The notes under the pieces are model-generated. The model ran no database searches and was not told the origin of the DNA. It was given only the letters and a program-made list of their open reading frames with translations. The translations under genes were made by a program, and so were the position numbers. From positions 1 to 64,000 of the forward strand of contig JAGFBZ010001929.1 in the NCBI GenBank assembly GCA_018398805.1: a stretch of 64,000 nucleotides of DNA, given 5' to 3'. The stretch is from Hirundichthys speculiger (Eukaryota; Chordata; Actinopteri; Beloniformes; Exocoetidae). Below, piece after piece: positions 1 to 10,186 of the stretch; position 1 is the first letter of the stretch, and each line of letters begins with the position of its first letter.

Positions 1-243
1 TTTTTCTTTTTTTATGTGTAACATGTGGGAAAATACTGCAAATATCAATTAAAGTCAGCAACTACTAAAATTATGACCGAGTTAACGAGTTGTTTTTCTG
101 GCATGAGGGGGTATTCTTGATTTTCCTTATTGAGTATCGTTTTTCTGATTATGCCGACGTCACTTGAACATAACATTCACTGCCGGTCATTTAAGGCTCA
201 GAGGGAGCGAGACACTGCTGTGTTGACAAAATATATATGTTAA
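1..243 (+). mobile_element. Right-hand part of a hAT-like non-autonomous element
   Basis: This stretch is nearly identical to 51850-52090, which lies inside a hAT-like element with termini at 51101 and 52176. Shared landmarks are the tract around ACATGTGGGAAAATACTG and the ATGCCGACGTCACTTGAACA segment. The similarity stops near 243, before the terminal inverted repeat, so this copy is truncated. It is non-coding and lies in the transporter gene or upstream of its visible exons. Confidence 0.7.
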
Positions 244-294
244 AATTATATGTATCATGTTAATCGTTAAAATTCAATGTACAGTATACACAGA

Positions 295-330
295 TATATA
301 TATATATATATCTATATATATATCATATAT
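295..330. repeat. AT-rich microsatellite
   Basis: A run of alternating TA and TATC dinucleotides follows the hAT fragment. The surrounding 244-628 interval is AT-rich spacer or intron ending in a C-run near 520-540. The splice acceptor of the first visible transporter exon is at 627-628. Confidence 0.6.
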
Positions 331-628
331 ATTTGACTATTTGACTCGTGTTCTCACAGATAAAAATACAAAATAAAGATTAAAGCATTTTCACTATGAG
401 TTTAATGAGACGAGAATGATTCTGTTTTTTAATTTACATTTTGTTTTAATTTATGCACAACTTTTGATGGGCATGCACAGATGCTAACTTGTGCACGTCT
501 TACTCTGTCTGACTCCATTCACCCCCCCCCCCCCCCCCCTCCCTCATTTTTTTAAATATGAACCAGTTATTGATCATAGTTTGGACCTGTCCAGTACACT
601 CACGTCCGTCTCATCTCTCTGTGCACAG

Positions 629-3443
629 GTACGGCCGGCGTGTCATCCTGCTGCTGTCCATCGCTCTCCAGACCGTCTTTGGAGTGGCTGCAGCTTTTGC
701 GCCCAACTTCCCAGTCTACGTCATTCTCCGCTTTGCAGTCGGCGCCACCATTTCTGGAGTCATCATCAATGCTTTTGTACTTGGTACAAACAAAACAAAC
801 ACTCAAACACAATACATGACGATGCACAACATGAGATCAGTGCAGGGTCAAATGTTAAAGCTTCCCTGGTGAAGAAGACTCTTATATTTGTTTTGATTAT
901 ATTTGATTATATTGATCTGGTCAATGCAGATTAAAACAGAACACAAGCATCTTAACAAACAGGGTGTAGCTCAGCTGGTAGAGCGGGTCTTTCAGTCGCT
1001 GTAAGGTTGGCGGTTTGATCCCAGCTCCACGTGTCAAAGTGTCCTTGGGCAAGACACCGAACCCTAACTTGTCTGGCAGCACCGTGCATGGCAGCAACAT
1101 GCATGGCAGCAACGTGCATGGCAGCACCGTGCATGGCTGCAACGTGCATGGCAGCACCGTGCATGGCTGCAACGTGCATGGCAGTAACGTGCATGGCAGC
1201 AACGTGCATGGCAGTAACGTGCATGGCAGCAACGTGCATGGCAGTAACGTGCATGGCAGCAACATGCATGGCAGTAACGTGCATGGCAGCAACGTGCATG
1301 GCAGTAACGTGCATGGCTGCAGCCGCCCACTGGTGCATGAATGGGTGAATCAGAGGCCATTGTAAAGCGCTTTGGGGCGCCATGATGGCGTCTGGAAAGC
1401 GCTATATAAGTTCAGTCCATTCACAAACAGTTTAACTTTATCCTTTAAGCACTTACATTCTTACGCAGATTGTACCACCTCACATGTGTATGAAAAATAT
1501 AAAGTTACAGCCTCATGCGGAAAGAAAAACACATACATGAAAACATAAAGAATGTAAGCCTTAAATAGATGAATAGATTTGTATTTAGATTAATACTCGG
1601 TATACCAGGTATAACACAAATATATTTGGAAACATAGAGTTTGAAAGCTTTATTTCAATTATTTTTCCTGTGAAAAGGCGGAGGGTTCCTTCTGAAGGTG
1701 CAGGTTTCTGGGACTTTGACTCTGTTGAGCCTCGTGGATCACTGACTGTTTCAGGACCCTGATAAGGCATTTCCAACAACCACAAACACACTGCCTGGTT
1801 CAAAAGAAGAAAAAATAAAAAAACAATCACCACTGAGATTTAACTAAGACAACAGGTAGACAGATAGATAAGAGCCTCCTCAACGGAGACTCTTCACACA
1901 TGGACATGGACACCACAGAGTCAAGGCCTTGTCCTCACTGAGGAAGTTTAAGATGTTCTGGACAATGTTGGATTTCCAGTCAGGCCTTGATATAAAAATG
2001 AAGTGGAAATAATTGGTGTGACATTAGATGAGTTTATCAAAATGATGTGAAATCAAAGCTACAGGTGGTCCCACAAAATATTCTTTCTATTGAACAGGCA
2101 GTGGATTTTGATATTACTGAGTTATGCAGTTTCCTGTAACTCCAGGACTGAATCTCTAGAGCAGCCGTTCTCAAACTTCAGAATACCAATTTATTTAAAA
2201 TGTGAAAAATCTCCACCGAAACCTTTAATCACAACTGTGATCAACATCCAGGACCAGGAACCATGTTCTGATATTAATGTGAGGGGTCAACAAATAAGGT
2301 GACACTTGTCATATTAAGTTAAGATGACAGTAGAAAAATTCCACGCACTCCTGAACTGGTTTTTTGTTAGGCTTCTTAATGATTTTTTGAAATTTTCATG
2401 TCGTTAATTTATTTTACAGTGATTTAAAACATAGAAATTTAAAAAGATCTCGGATTTAAAACACATTTGTTTTAATTTAATACCTCTCACGGCCCACCTG
2501 CAGTACCACGACGGCCCACCAGGGGGCCGCGTATGGAGCCAAATCAAGGACAAAAGTTTTGCTAATTTGAAAATGAAATTGTAATTGAAAAACCAAGATT
2601 TGAACCTGAAATACAAGTTTTGATCATGATTTTATTTTTTACAGTTTAATTTTTTTTTTTTTTTTTCAGTTTCAGATCTTTTTTTTGATTTTTTTTTTTT
2701 TTTCAGTTTCAATCTTTTTTTTTCAGTTTCAATCTTTTTTTTTTTTTTTTTTCAGTTCACTTTATTGTAGGGGGTGGCATCAAAAGTGAATTGAGGACAA
2801 AGAAAGGGGGACCTTCCTCAGTCAGGAAACTTTGCAGAAAAAAATTATTTTTTTTTCTCTGCAATTGTTTTTTCAATTACATTTTTTTTAAATTGCAAAC
2901 TATTTAAAGATTGGGATCAAAGCGTCAAGTTTAATTATATTTAACAACATGTCATATTCACTTCTTCTTAGGTTCTTTTAGTCTTTATTTTCAGCCTCAG
3001 TGTTCAGAGGGAGTTTACCTCTATAACCAACCATGCACCTGTAATTTATAATAAAGTGAGATATATGAGTTGTCAAACATGCTGGCGCTCAAGAACATTT
3101 GTTGCGTGGATTCAACAAACGAGGTATAACGCGTATAACAGAAGCTTCATTTGGTGACCACTGACGTAAATACCGTCAATCTTCAAACCAAAACTTTCAG
3201 CCAGTAAGTCGCCAATGAATAAATAAGCTACTTTGGTTAAACTTTGGTGAAGTTTGCATTAGTAGTGTGAACGGTAGTGAGTCATCTCATTAACATTTAT
3301 TCATCACACATGTAAATTCTAAACTTAAATGCTCTTTTTGTAAACTCTTGCCACTCTTCCCTAAACCTCAAAGCTCCAAGCCAGAACCCAGAACCCAGAA
3401 CCCAGAACCCCCATGGTGCCTCCTCTCCTCTCCTCCTCTCCTC

Positions 3444-3475
<32 letters not shown>

Positions 3476-3765
3476 ACTGTTTTCTCCATAAGGTACTGAG
3501 TGGACGTGCACCAAGAGGCGCATGCTGGCTGGCATCATCACAGATTTCGCCTTCGGTCTGGGTTACATGCTCCTCGCCGGGGTGGCGTATCTGATCCGGG
3601 ACTGGAGAAAGTTGCAGCTCGCCATATCGGCCCCGGGCTTCCTGCTGATCTTCTACATACGGTGGGAATCCGACTGGCATCTGAACATTAGATCCAGTGT
3701 GTTCATGATTTACATGAATGACCTCTTTGTGATGCCCGTCTCCTACTCTTATATCTTGGCTCCGC

Positions 3766-3797
<32 letters not shown>

Positions 3798-6700
3798 TCT
3801 TTTTCCGTCCCTGTTTGTTGTGTGCTTTATGTCCTGTCAGGGTGCTCCCCCAGTCTGCCAGATGGTTGTTGGCCAACGACAGGAGGGAGGAGGCCATCGC
3901 TCTCCTCCGCAAAGCAGCGCCTCGTCAACGGCCGAGTCTTACCTCCCGCTGTCCAGGTGTGACGTCCTTTTCTTGTGAAACGCTAACCAAAGAGCTGCTC
4001 CATATATCTTAGTTTTTCCAGCAAATGGCTCAAAGTTTCAAACCCATGAAGCCAGTTTAACGTGTCTTAATGCGCGTGTGTTCCTGAAAGAGTAGCTGCT
4101 GTTTTTGTTCCCAGCAGCTTTATTTACTCGGCAGGTTTTAACGGCCTCGTGACCTCATGCTTTATGTACTAAAAGAACACATCAACCAGCACAAAAACAG
4201 ATCTACAGCTATTTCAGGCAGAGCAATAATGGGTGCGTTTACATGGGAAGTTTAATTCCTCTTTAATTCAGAATTAAAGTTAAAGCCGAATAAAAGTTAC
4301 CATGCAAACACTTAATTCCATATGAAAATGTCAATTCCGAATTAACTTAATTCCGAAGTAAGTGGCTGGTTTATTCCCATTTTAATTCCACATTAAGTAA
4401 TTCCGCGGTCATGTATACACTGGCTGCGGTTACATGATGTTTTTTAATTCAGAATTAATAATTCCGAATTAAATAATTCTGAATTAAACTATTTTCCTTC
4501 GAGTTTACATGGAAATAGTAATTCCGAATTGAGGTTTACATAGAAAACATGTTTGTTCGGCTTTATCCAACTCCGCTTTAGGTCTGGGGGTTGGGAAGGG
4601 TTCTGATTGGATGGGGGGGGGGCGGACGTCTTTACGTCTACCGGAAGAAAACAAACTTAGCTAACTCGGTTAGCAACAACATTCCACTTATTTTTGACCT
4701 GGGTGGCGTCTCTATCTGTGAAACCTCCTTCATTTAACCTGGCCGCTTTGAAAAGCTCACAATTTTTATGTTTCCTGCCATCTGTTCTTTTAATTATTTC
4801 CAGTTCCTCCAAGCTATTTATTAAATAAATCGTCTCTGCTCTTGAAACACCGTTTACTGCGTGCCGCCATCTTGAAACTTTTTTGAAAACAAGCCAGCGC
4901 GGAATATAAGCGTCATCGCGACAGACGGGCAAGAGAACTAGCATGCGCAGAAAGACGGGAATTAATTTAAACAGAAATGAGTGTTTACATGACCGCGGAA
5001 TTACTTAATTCGGAATTAAAATGGGAATAAACCAGCCACTTACTTCGGAATTAAATTTAATTCGGAACTGACATTTTCATATGGAATTAAGTGTTTACAT
5101 GGTAACTTTTATTTGGCTTTAACTTTAATTCTGAATTAAAGAGGAATTAAACTTCCCATGTAAATGCACTGACTCATTCCTGTTTAAATTAATTCCCGTC
5201 TTTCTGCGCATGCTAGTTCTCTTGCCCGTCTGTCGCGATGACGCTTATATTCCGGCAGCACGCAGTAAAAACGGCGTTCAAGAGCAGAGACGATTTATTT
5301 AATAAATAGCTTGGAGGAACTGGAAATAATTAAAAGAACAGATGGCAGGAAACATAAAAATTGTGAGCTTTTCAAAGCGGCCAGGTTAAATGAAGGAGGT
5401 TTCACAGATAGAGACGCCACCCAGGTCAAAAATAAGTGAAATGTTGTTGCTAACCAGTTAGCTAAGTTTGTTTTCTTCCAGTAGATGTAAAGACGTCCCC
5501 CCCCCCCCCCCCCCATCCAATCAGAACCCTTCCCAACCCCCAGACCTAAAGCGGAGTTGGATAAAGCCGAACAAACGTGTTTTCCATGTAAACCTTAATT
5601 CGGAATTACTATTTCCATGTAAACTCAAAGGAAAATAGTTTAATTCGGAATTATTTAATTCCTAATTTTAATTCCGAATTAAAAAACATCATGTAACCGC
5701 AGCCAATGTTGTAATCTGTTTAATACCGTTGTGGGTTAGAAAAAAAAAAAAAAAAAAGATTGTTCCTCCATTTTTACAGGCTTGAAATAAGCTGGATAAA
5801 GTTACATAATTATAAGCATATTTTTCATTCTTGGATTCCAAACCTTTGTGGTCTGTGACTGGCTGAAGCCTGGAAGTCGTGGTCGTCACCAAATGCTGAG
5901 TTTTACCAGACCTTTCCTGCAGCTGCCTTCTATTACTGTTTATTTTAGGGTCTTGAGTAAGTAAAAAAAATCATGCTCACCTGGGTTGAGGTCAGATAAT
6001 TGACCTTAACTCGGTGGTTTCAGTTCCTGAGTGTTGTTCAGATCAGTTGTTTCAGCCACTTCCTTGAGAGTGTTGGTGTTTAGACACCTGTCACCTGTCT
6101 CATTACTATCAAGTCTGTGGAAATAAATCAATTACACCTTTGGCATTATTTTGTTTTTGCTCAAACCTTCCAAATGTGTCTGTGGAAGTGACTGTTAATG
6201 AGGATCTTTGGCTCTGCGACCAAATCATTTGTTGCTTCCTGGATCTCCGGACAACACGGGGAGAAATGTTTCACCTGCCTGTTTCATTTGCACGTTAGGT
6301 TGAGAAGTGGGAGATTTTAGGTGGAGCGAAGCGAAGTCACTCAGCGGTGGATCTTGTTCGGACGCCGCAGATGAGAAAGAGAACCATCATCTTGTTCTAC
6401 ATCTGGCAAGTTCTGTATTTTTTGTGAGCGATGCAACGCGTGGAAATGTCGACTCGTTTCACCGTCCAAACTGTCCTGCGTTTGCAACCCCAGGTTTGTG
6501 AACGTGCTGGTGTATTATGGGCTGTCGCTGGGCGTGTCCAGGTTAGGGACGGACCTCTACTTGACCCAGTTTGTGTTTGGGTTGGTTGAGATCCCGGCTC
6601 GCTCTCTGGTCCTGCTCGTTCTACCTTTCAGCCGCAGACTCTCCCAGAGTGGCTTCCTGGCGGTTGGAGGCGTGGCCTGCCTGCTGATGCTCGCCATCCC

Positions 6701-8805
6701 TGCAGGTACGAAGAACATCTGTCAAACACCTTCCATCCTTAAATAGCTGCTGCTCATTTTCTTCCACCTGTCTGCAGATCATCCCAATGTCCTGACCGGC
6801 CTCGCTATGGTGGGAAAGTTTGGGATAACAGCTTCTTTTGCTGTCATCTACGTTTACACTGCTGAGATATTCCCCACCGTGGTGCGGTAAGACTTGTGGT
6901 TTTTTTTGCTTAATTTCTTCAAATACACAATTCTTCTTCTTATGCTCGTTTTGCGCGTCCAGGCAAACAGGAATAGGTGTGTCCAGCATGTTTGCGAGGA
7001 TGGGTGGTGTGTTAGCGCCCATTATCAACATGTTCCACAGCCGCAGCCCTGCTACGCCGCTCATCATCTTCGGCACGACGCCGCTGCTGGGCGCCGTCCT
7101 CGCCCTGGCTCTGCCCGAAACCGCCAACAGACCTCTGCCCGATACGCTGGACGATGCAGAGAACTGGGACGTTCGGTACGTCGTGTTTTCTACCGGAACT
7201 TTCCTTTCCTTCACATTTGGGATAAAAGTACAGTTAGATGCCCTGTTGAGACCTCGTTGAAATGCATCCTGGGAAATCCGATCACAAGCGGCCACTAGGC
7301 TTGGGCGGTACCGTCAAACTTCCCTCACATTTTACCGGGGTATACGGTATTCCCGTGACTATAAAGGCGAACAAACACCGCCGGCGGACGCCGCGCGTCA
7401 AAACAGCCGCCTCCATTATGTGCGCCGCCGCGGGGCTTCACGCCCGAATAAAAAGGCGAGTTTACCTCGAAACAGCAGTTCAGTGCTTCAATATAAAGTT
7501 GGCTCAACTACAGTTGTTATTTATTTGTGTATTTCTTGCTTTTCACTGTAGTTTTAACTGTTCCTTCTCTGCTCCAGCTGCTCTCTCTGCCTGAAACTGC
7601 CTTTATAGTAAAATGTCTGATGGCGGACGTTTAACTTCCTATAAATTCTTCAACATAAAAGTCCAACATTATTAGTTTCATTAGAAGCTTTTATTTTGAA
7701 GCAGCAAACTCAGGAAGTGTTGTTTTCATCGTCAGTACCTTAACAGGACGAGTCAAACCGACATCAGCTGCGAGCGAACGTGAATAAACGGTAAAATAAA
7801 GCGGAACACACAGAGATACAGGAGAGAAACTAAACTTTAAACCACAGAAATCATTCATTGCATTTTTTTATGACGGTATTGAAACTCATACCGCTGCTAT
7901 TTTTAAATACCGGAAGTATACGGTATTACCGTAATAGCGCCCAAGCCTAGCGGCCACCTGATGCACATTTCAGGAAGGATCAATCACTCAGGACACATTT
8001 AAAGGTGACACATTCAGGGACCGTCTCGTAACTAAAAGTCATCAGCTTTGGTGATAACTCGTTTGATTTTATGTGCAAATAGTGGTTTATGTCATAAACC
8101 TCGCCTTTGTCTCTGTGGTTGATCTTCCTTCATATTTCATCGACCCTGATGTGAATTGTACAAATCCTTTGGTGAGTCAAGTCTAGGAAAAAAAGTTGTG
8201 GCAGGTCTTTTTTTTTTCTTTTCTGCACTTTGCGTACTCGTTTTCAGCTGCTCCCTTGAGAAATTAAAAACAACATTACATGTGATGTTTGCGAGCAGAA
8301 ATGGCGACTTTTATTTCATCACGTGAAGAACAATTTCATGTCTCATCAGCTTCATTTAATTTGTTAGTATACTTTGAACACATTCCCAAAAAGGTTTGGA
8401 GTAAAGCTATAACCTTGAAATGTTGTCATTCCTTCTCACGACGCTTCAAAGCTTCAGGATGACAAGAAATAAAAAGGTTTCAGTCGTTATTTTGCCCCGT
8501 TGTTGGTGCTGAACGCGTCTCAAGGTCTCACACACTTTATATTAACAAATAAGTGAAGTTGAAGATGCAAAACGAGACATATTTGGGTTCACGTTTTTGG
8601 CAATAAATAAATAAAAGCGAAAGTAAATGTAAGAATCACTTCTTTCTTTTTTCTTACCACATTTTCTCAACATTTCCCGCCTTTATATTTGGACTCTTGC
8701 AGGTTGGTTCCCACGAAGGGAAACTCTGAGGTTTGCGATGACGTCGGCCATTTCTCGAGCAGCGCGGAGAAGCAGGAGTTGCAACATCTGCCCAGTCAGA
8801 GCTGA
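629..8805 (+). CDS. SLC22 family organic-ion transporter (SLC22A13-like), 3' part, 8 exons
   Basis: Exons: 629-783, 3493-3661, 3841-3956, 6299-6405, 6494-6705, 6778-6886, 6963-7175 and 8703-8805 (stop TGA). All acceptors are AG and reading phase is kept across every junction once one inserted base is removed. The first exon opens with the MFS loop signature RYGRRVILL, so TM1, the extracellular loop and TM2 must lie before the window. Later landmarks are [27 protein letters not shown] (the SLC22 PxSxRWL motif), [12 protein letters not shown], the TM7 block [24 protein letters not shown] and [12 protein letters not shown]. About ten hydrophobic segments are visible. The TM7-TM8 wording is closest to SLC22A13 (OAT10), a plasma-membrane organic anion transporter of kidney and gut; this assignment is from recalled family features, and another SLC22 member is possible. 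A one-base insertion near 3920 breaks the frame, and intron 6406-6493 has a GC donor. Confidence 0.9.
958..1430 (+). mobile_element. tRNA-derived SINE with L2-like tail and internal minisatellite
   Basis: The head has tRNA-like pol III boxes: GTAGCTCAGCTGGTAGAG (A box) and GGTTTGATCCC (B box). A common fish SINE core follows (GTGTCCTTGGGCAAGACAC). The 3' end has GTAAAGCGCTTTGGGG and AAAGCGCTATATAAG, as in L2-mobilised SINEs. It sits in a transporter intron. It is not a tRNA gene, because there is no anticodon arm fold or acceptor partner after the B box. Confidence 0.85.
1080..1320 (+). repeat. 15-bp minisatellite inside the SINE
   Basis: About 16 tandem copies of a 15-bp unit, consensus CGTGCATGGCAGCAA, with A/G and C/T variants alternating between units. 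Because 15 is a multiple of 3 and the unit has no stop in any frame, overlapping frames stay open on both strands. These look like proteins such as (NVHGS)n or (CHARC)n, but they are repeat artefacts. Confidence 0.9.
2162..2527 (+). mobile_element. hAT-like element, truncated copy
   Basis: It starts CAGCCGTTCTCAAACTTCAG and shares most of its length with the complete copy at 60541-60920, including the shared tracts CCTTTAATCACAACTGTGATC and CTCTCACGGCCCACCTGCAG. The right terminus (CACTTTGGGAATCCCTG) is missing here. No coding capacity. Confidence 0.75.
2637..2757 (+). repeat. Poly-T / TTTCAGTTTC tandem tract
   Basis: Several T-runs of 8-18 bases are separated by the repeated word CAGTTTCA(A/G)TC. 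This is low-complexity intron sequence. The 2758-3492 interval after it shows only intron and a long C-run at 3447-3475. Confidence 0.7.
3841..3956 (+). CDS. SLC22 exon carrying a one-base frameshift
   Basis: From the acceptor at 3839-3840 the frame reads [16 protein letters not shown] and then [11 protein letters not shown], as expected for SLC22. At about 3920 there is one extra C. Reading on unchanged gives a non-family tail. Dropping one C gives [12 protein letters not shown], which ends exactly at the donor in phase 0 and joins VEKWEILGG of the exon at 6299. The fault is either a sequencing or assembly error (C-rich runs nearby are clearly unstable) or a true inactivating mutation. Every other exon is intact, which favours error or a recent lesion. 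Confidence 0.8.
4231..5705. mobile_element. Harbinger-like MITE complex forming a large inverted repeat
   Basis: The outer element 4231-5170 has inverted ends of about 185 bp, starting GTGCGTTTACATGGGAAG and ending CTTCCCATGTAAATGCAC. The interior 4423-4985 is repeated in reverse orientation at 5176-5705, giving two arms of about 530 bp with a spacer of about 190 bp. The word AATTCCGAATTAA recurs many times near the ends. A third copy, in direct orientation, is at 44436-45190. The interior holds a Myb/SANT-like open frame on the - strand. The superfamily is inferred from that domain; I could not fix the target-site duplication. Confidence 0.75.
4657..4944 (-). CDS. Myb/SANT-like DNA-binding domain encoded by the MITE
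   Basis: A 95-codon open frame. Residues about 35-92 fit the Myb/SANT-like (trihelix-type) domain that accompanies PIF/Harbinger transposases: an E-T-x-x-L-I start ([14 protein letters not shown]), a middle [13 protein letters not shown] and the third-helix sequence [15 protein letters not shown]. The first Trp of the usual domain is absent from the aligned spot, but WRHA lies upstream. The reverse copy (5176-5705) and the 44436 copy carry indels and do not keep the frame. It is probably a leftover of an autonomous element's accessory gene and not a host gene. Confidence 0.6.
   Translation of the reverse strand: MLVLLPVCRDDAYIPRWLVFKKVSRWRHAVNGVSRAETIYLINSLEELEIIKRTDGRKHKNCELFKAARLNEGGFTDRDATQVKNKWNVVANRVS
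6405..6411 (+). other. GC-AG splice donor in the transporter gene
   Basis: The exon ends ...ATCTG followed by GCAAGT, the classic GC-donor consensus. It pairs with the AG at 6492-6493, an 88-bp intron. The codon TG|G (Trp of the FYIW-FVN block in TM7) is split correctly, so the GC is used in place and not simply missed. Confidence 0.85.
7296..7949 (+). mobile_element. hAT-like element with perfect 8-bp TSD
   Basis: Ends are TAGGCTTGGGCGGTA and GTAATAGCGCCCAAGCCTA, inverted repeats of one another with small differences. The flanking duplication is GCGGCCAC on both sides (7288-7295 and 7950-7957). The interior is non-coding, with GGTATACGGTATT-type subterminal repeats near both ends. It lies in the last intron of the transporter gene. 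Confidence 0.9.
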
Positions 8806-9805
8806 TGGATGCGTTCACACAGGCCCGGTTCTGACCGGAGGCCCGGTTCTGACCGGAGGCCCGGTTCTGACCGGAGGCCCGGTTCTGACCGGAGGCCCGG
8901 TTCTGACCGGTTCTGCTCACCACAACACCCTCTATGCAATTACAAGTCGGAATGCGATTATGAGCTCTAGAAAGCCAAACATGTGATTTTCATGTACAGA
9001 CACACAAAGCAGGTGTTCATCTCACCTGCCGACTGGAAACCTGAGGTTTTAGCAGCTTAAGGTAAACCAGGAATAGTTGTGTTTTGTAATTTTGTACAGC
9101 CTTTGTAAGTTTGTACCTTTAAACCCTGATTGACAGATAAGAGCTTTTTATTTGTGTACATTTATAAACTCTGTCCTGATGAGCAGCTCTTTTCAGAACG
9201 TCACATTTATTACAGATCTAAATCTAAAACTCAAATTTGGTGCATTTTATGAAACTCTTCATGTCTCTGGAATATGTGTGTGTTGTATTTTAGAGCTGTG
9301 TTGTCAGTTAATATTCTCTTTCAGTCTCCAGCCAAGATTGATCGCATCCATTATGTCTAACGTAGCCTTTTAACTACTGTAGTTAAGTTACTTTTGTATG
9401 CAAATTATGGGACATAACCAGTCGGCATGTAACCAGGAACTTGATTTTTAATCATTGTAGATAGTTTTTTTTCTTTTTACTGAGTTAAACTGTAACTTGA
9501 TCTGTGACTGTGATGCTGTTACAGCGGTTTAAAGGGCTGCCATTGTGTCTGTGAGTAAATATTTTAACTGAAAAACAAATGTAAACATGCATCAGAAGCA
9601 CAGGTTACGCAATAAGCTACTATGGGATTAAGCTGTTACTCAGGCAAAACATTTAGATGTCGTGAATCATGTCACAGTTATTTAACAGTTATTACCTCTT
9701 TCATTCCTGCACCTTTTTTTTTTCATAAATACATGAAAATGATCAGATTGTAGAAGCAAATACAACTTCACATGAGCAATAAAATGCAACTTTTTCACCC
9801 ATATA
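8806..9805 (+). other. Probable 3' UTR of the transporter gene
   Basis: No coding potential is seen. The first good AATAAA on the + strand after the stop is at about 9779-9784, just before the Tc1-like MITE. An mRNA ending there would have a UTR of about 1 kb. Confidence 0.45.
8822..8911 (+). repeat. 18-bp minisatellite just after the transporter stop codon
   Basis: Five near-perfect tandem copies of GGCCCGGTTCTGACCGGA, starting 17 bp after the stop at 8803-8805, so it is in the 3' UTR. The unit is itself partly palindromic (CCGGTTCTGACCGG). Confidence 0.9.
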
Positions 9806-10171
9806 CAGTCATGGAAAAAATGATTAGACCGCCATTTTTTCTTCAGTTTCTTGTTCATTTTAATACCTGGTACCACTAAACGTCATCATGTGACTAAAAC
9901 AGACAGAAAAGAAAACACTGAATGCATAAAAGCAGTGTTTTTGGCAGTACAACGCCATAGCTATTGATGTAAAAACTTAAGTGATTTAGGTTATAATCAA
10001 GAAAACCATGGAAAATGGTAAGATATCAGCTCTTAAATAAAACTCTTATGAGCAATCTTTGTGGTTATCGTTATGTTTGTCCAAACAAATGTACCTTTAG
10101 TTGTACCAGGCATTAAAATGAACAAGAAACTGAAGAAAACAAGGGTGGTCTAATCATTTTTTCCATGACTG
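9806..10171 (+). mobile_element. Tc1/mariner-like MITE, copy 1
   Basis: 366 bp flanked by TA. The ends are CAGTCATGGAAAAAATGATT and its inverse AATCATTTTTTCCATGACTG, and the inverted repeat extends about 75 bp (through CTTCAGTTTCTTGTTCATTTTAAT). Near-identical copies are at 16278, 46613 and 48533. No transposase is encoded. Confidence 0.9.
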
Positions 10172-10186
10172 TATGTTTTGCAAAAA

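Noticed and set aside
958..1030. Possible tRNA gene
   Set aside because: A and B boxes are present, but the sequence runs into a SINE core and L2-like tail and no complete cloverleaf is formed.
921..1383. Several overlapping long frames encoding MHVAA, CHARC, PCTLL and NVHGS repeats
   Set aside because: All are readings of a stop-free 15-bp tandem repeat inside a SINE, on both strands; no splice or start context supports a gene.
6321..6405. Alternative acceptor TTTTAG for the short SLC22 exon
   Set aside because: It would need a different phase from the upstream exon and would drop VEKWEI; the acceptor GTTAG at 6294-6298 keeps phase 0 with VQ and gives the family wording.
6621..7295. 224-codon - strand frame across transporter exons
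   Set aside because: It is antisense to three well-supported SLC22 exons and has no domain; openness follows from the codon bias of the sense strand.
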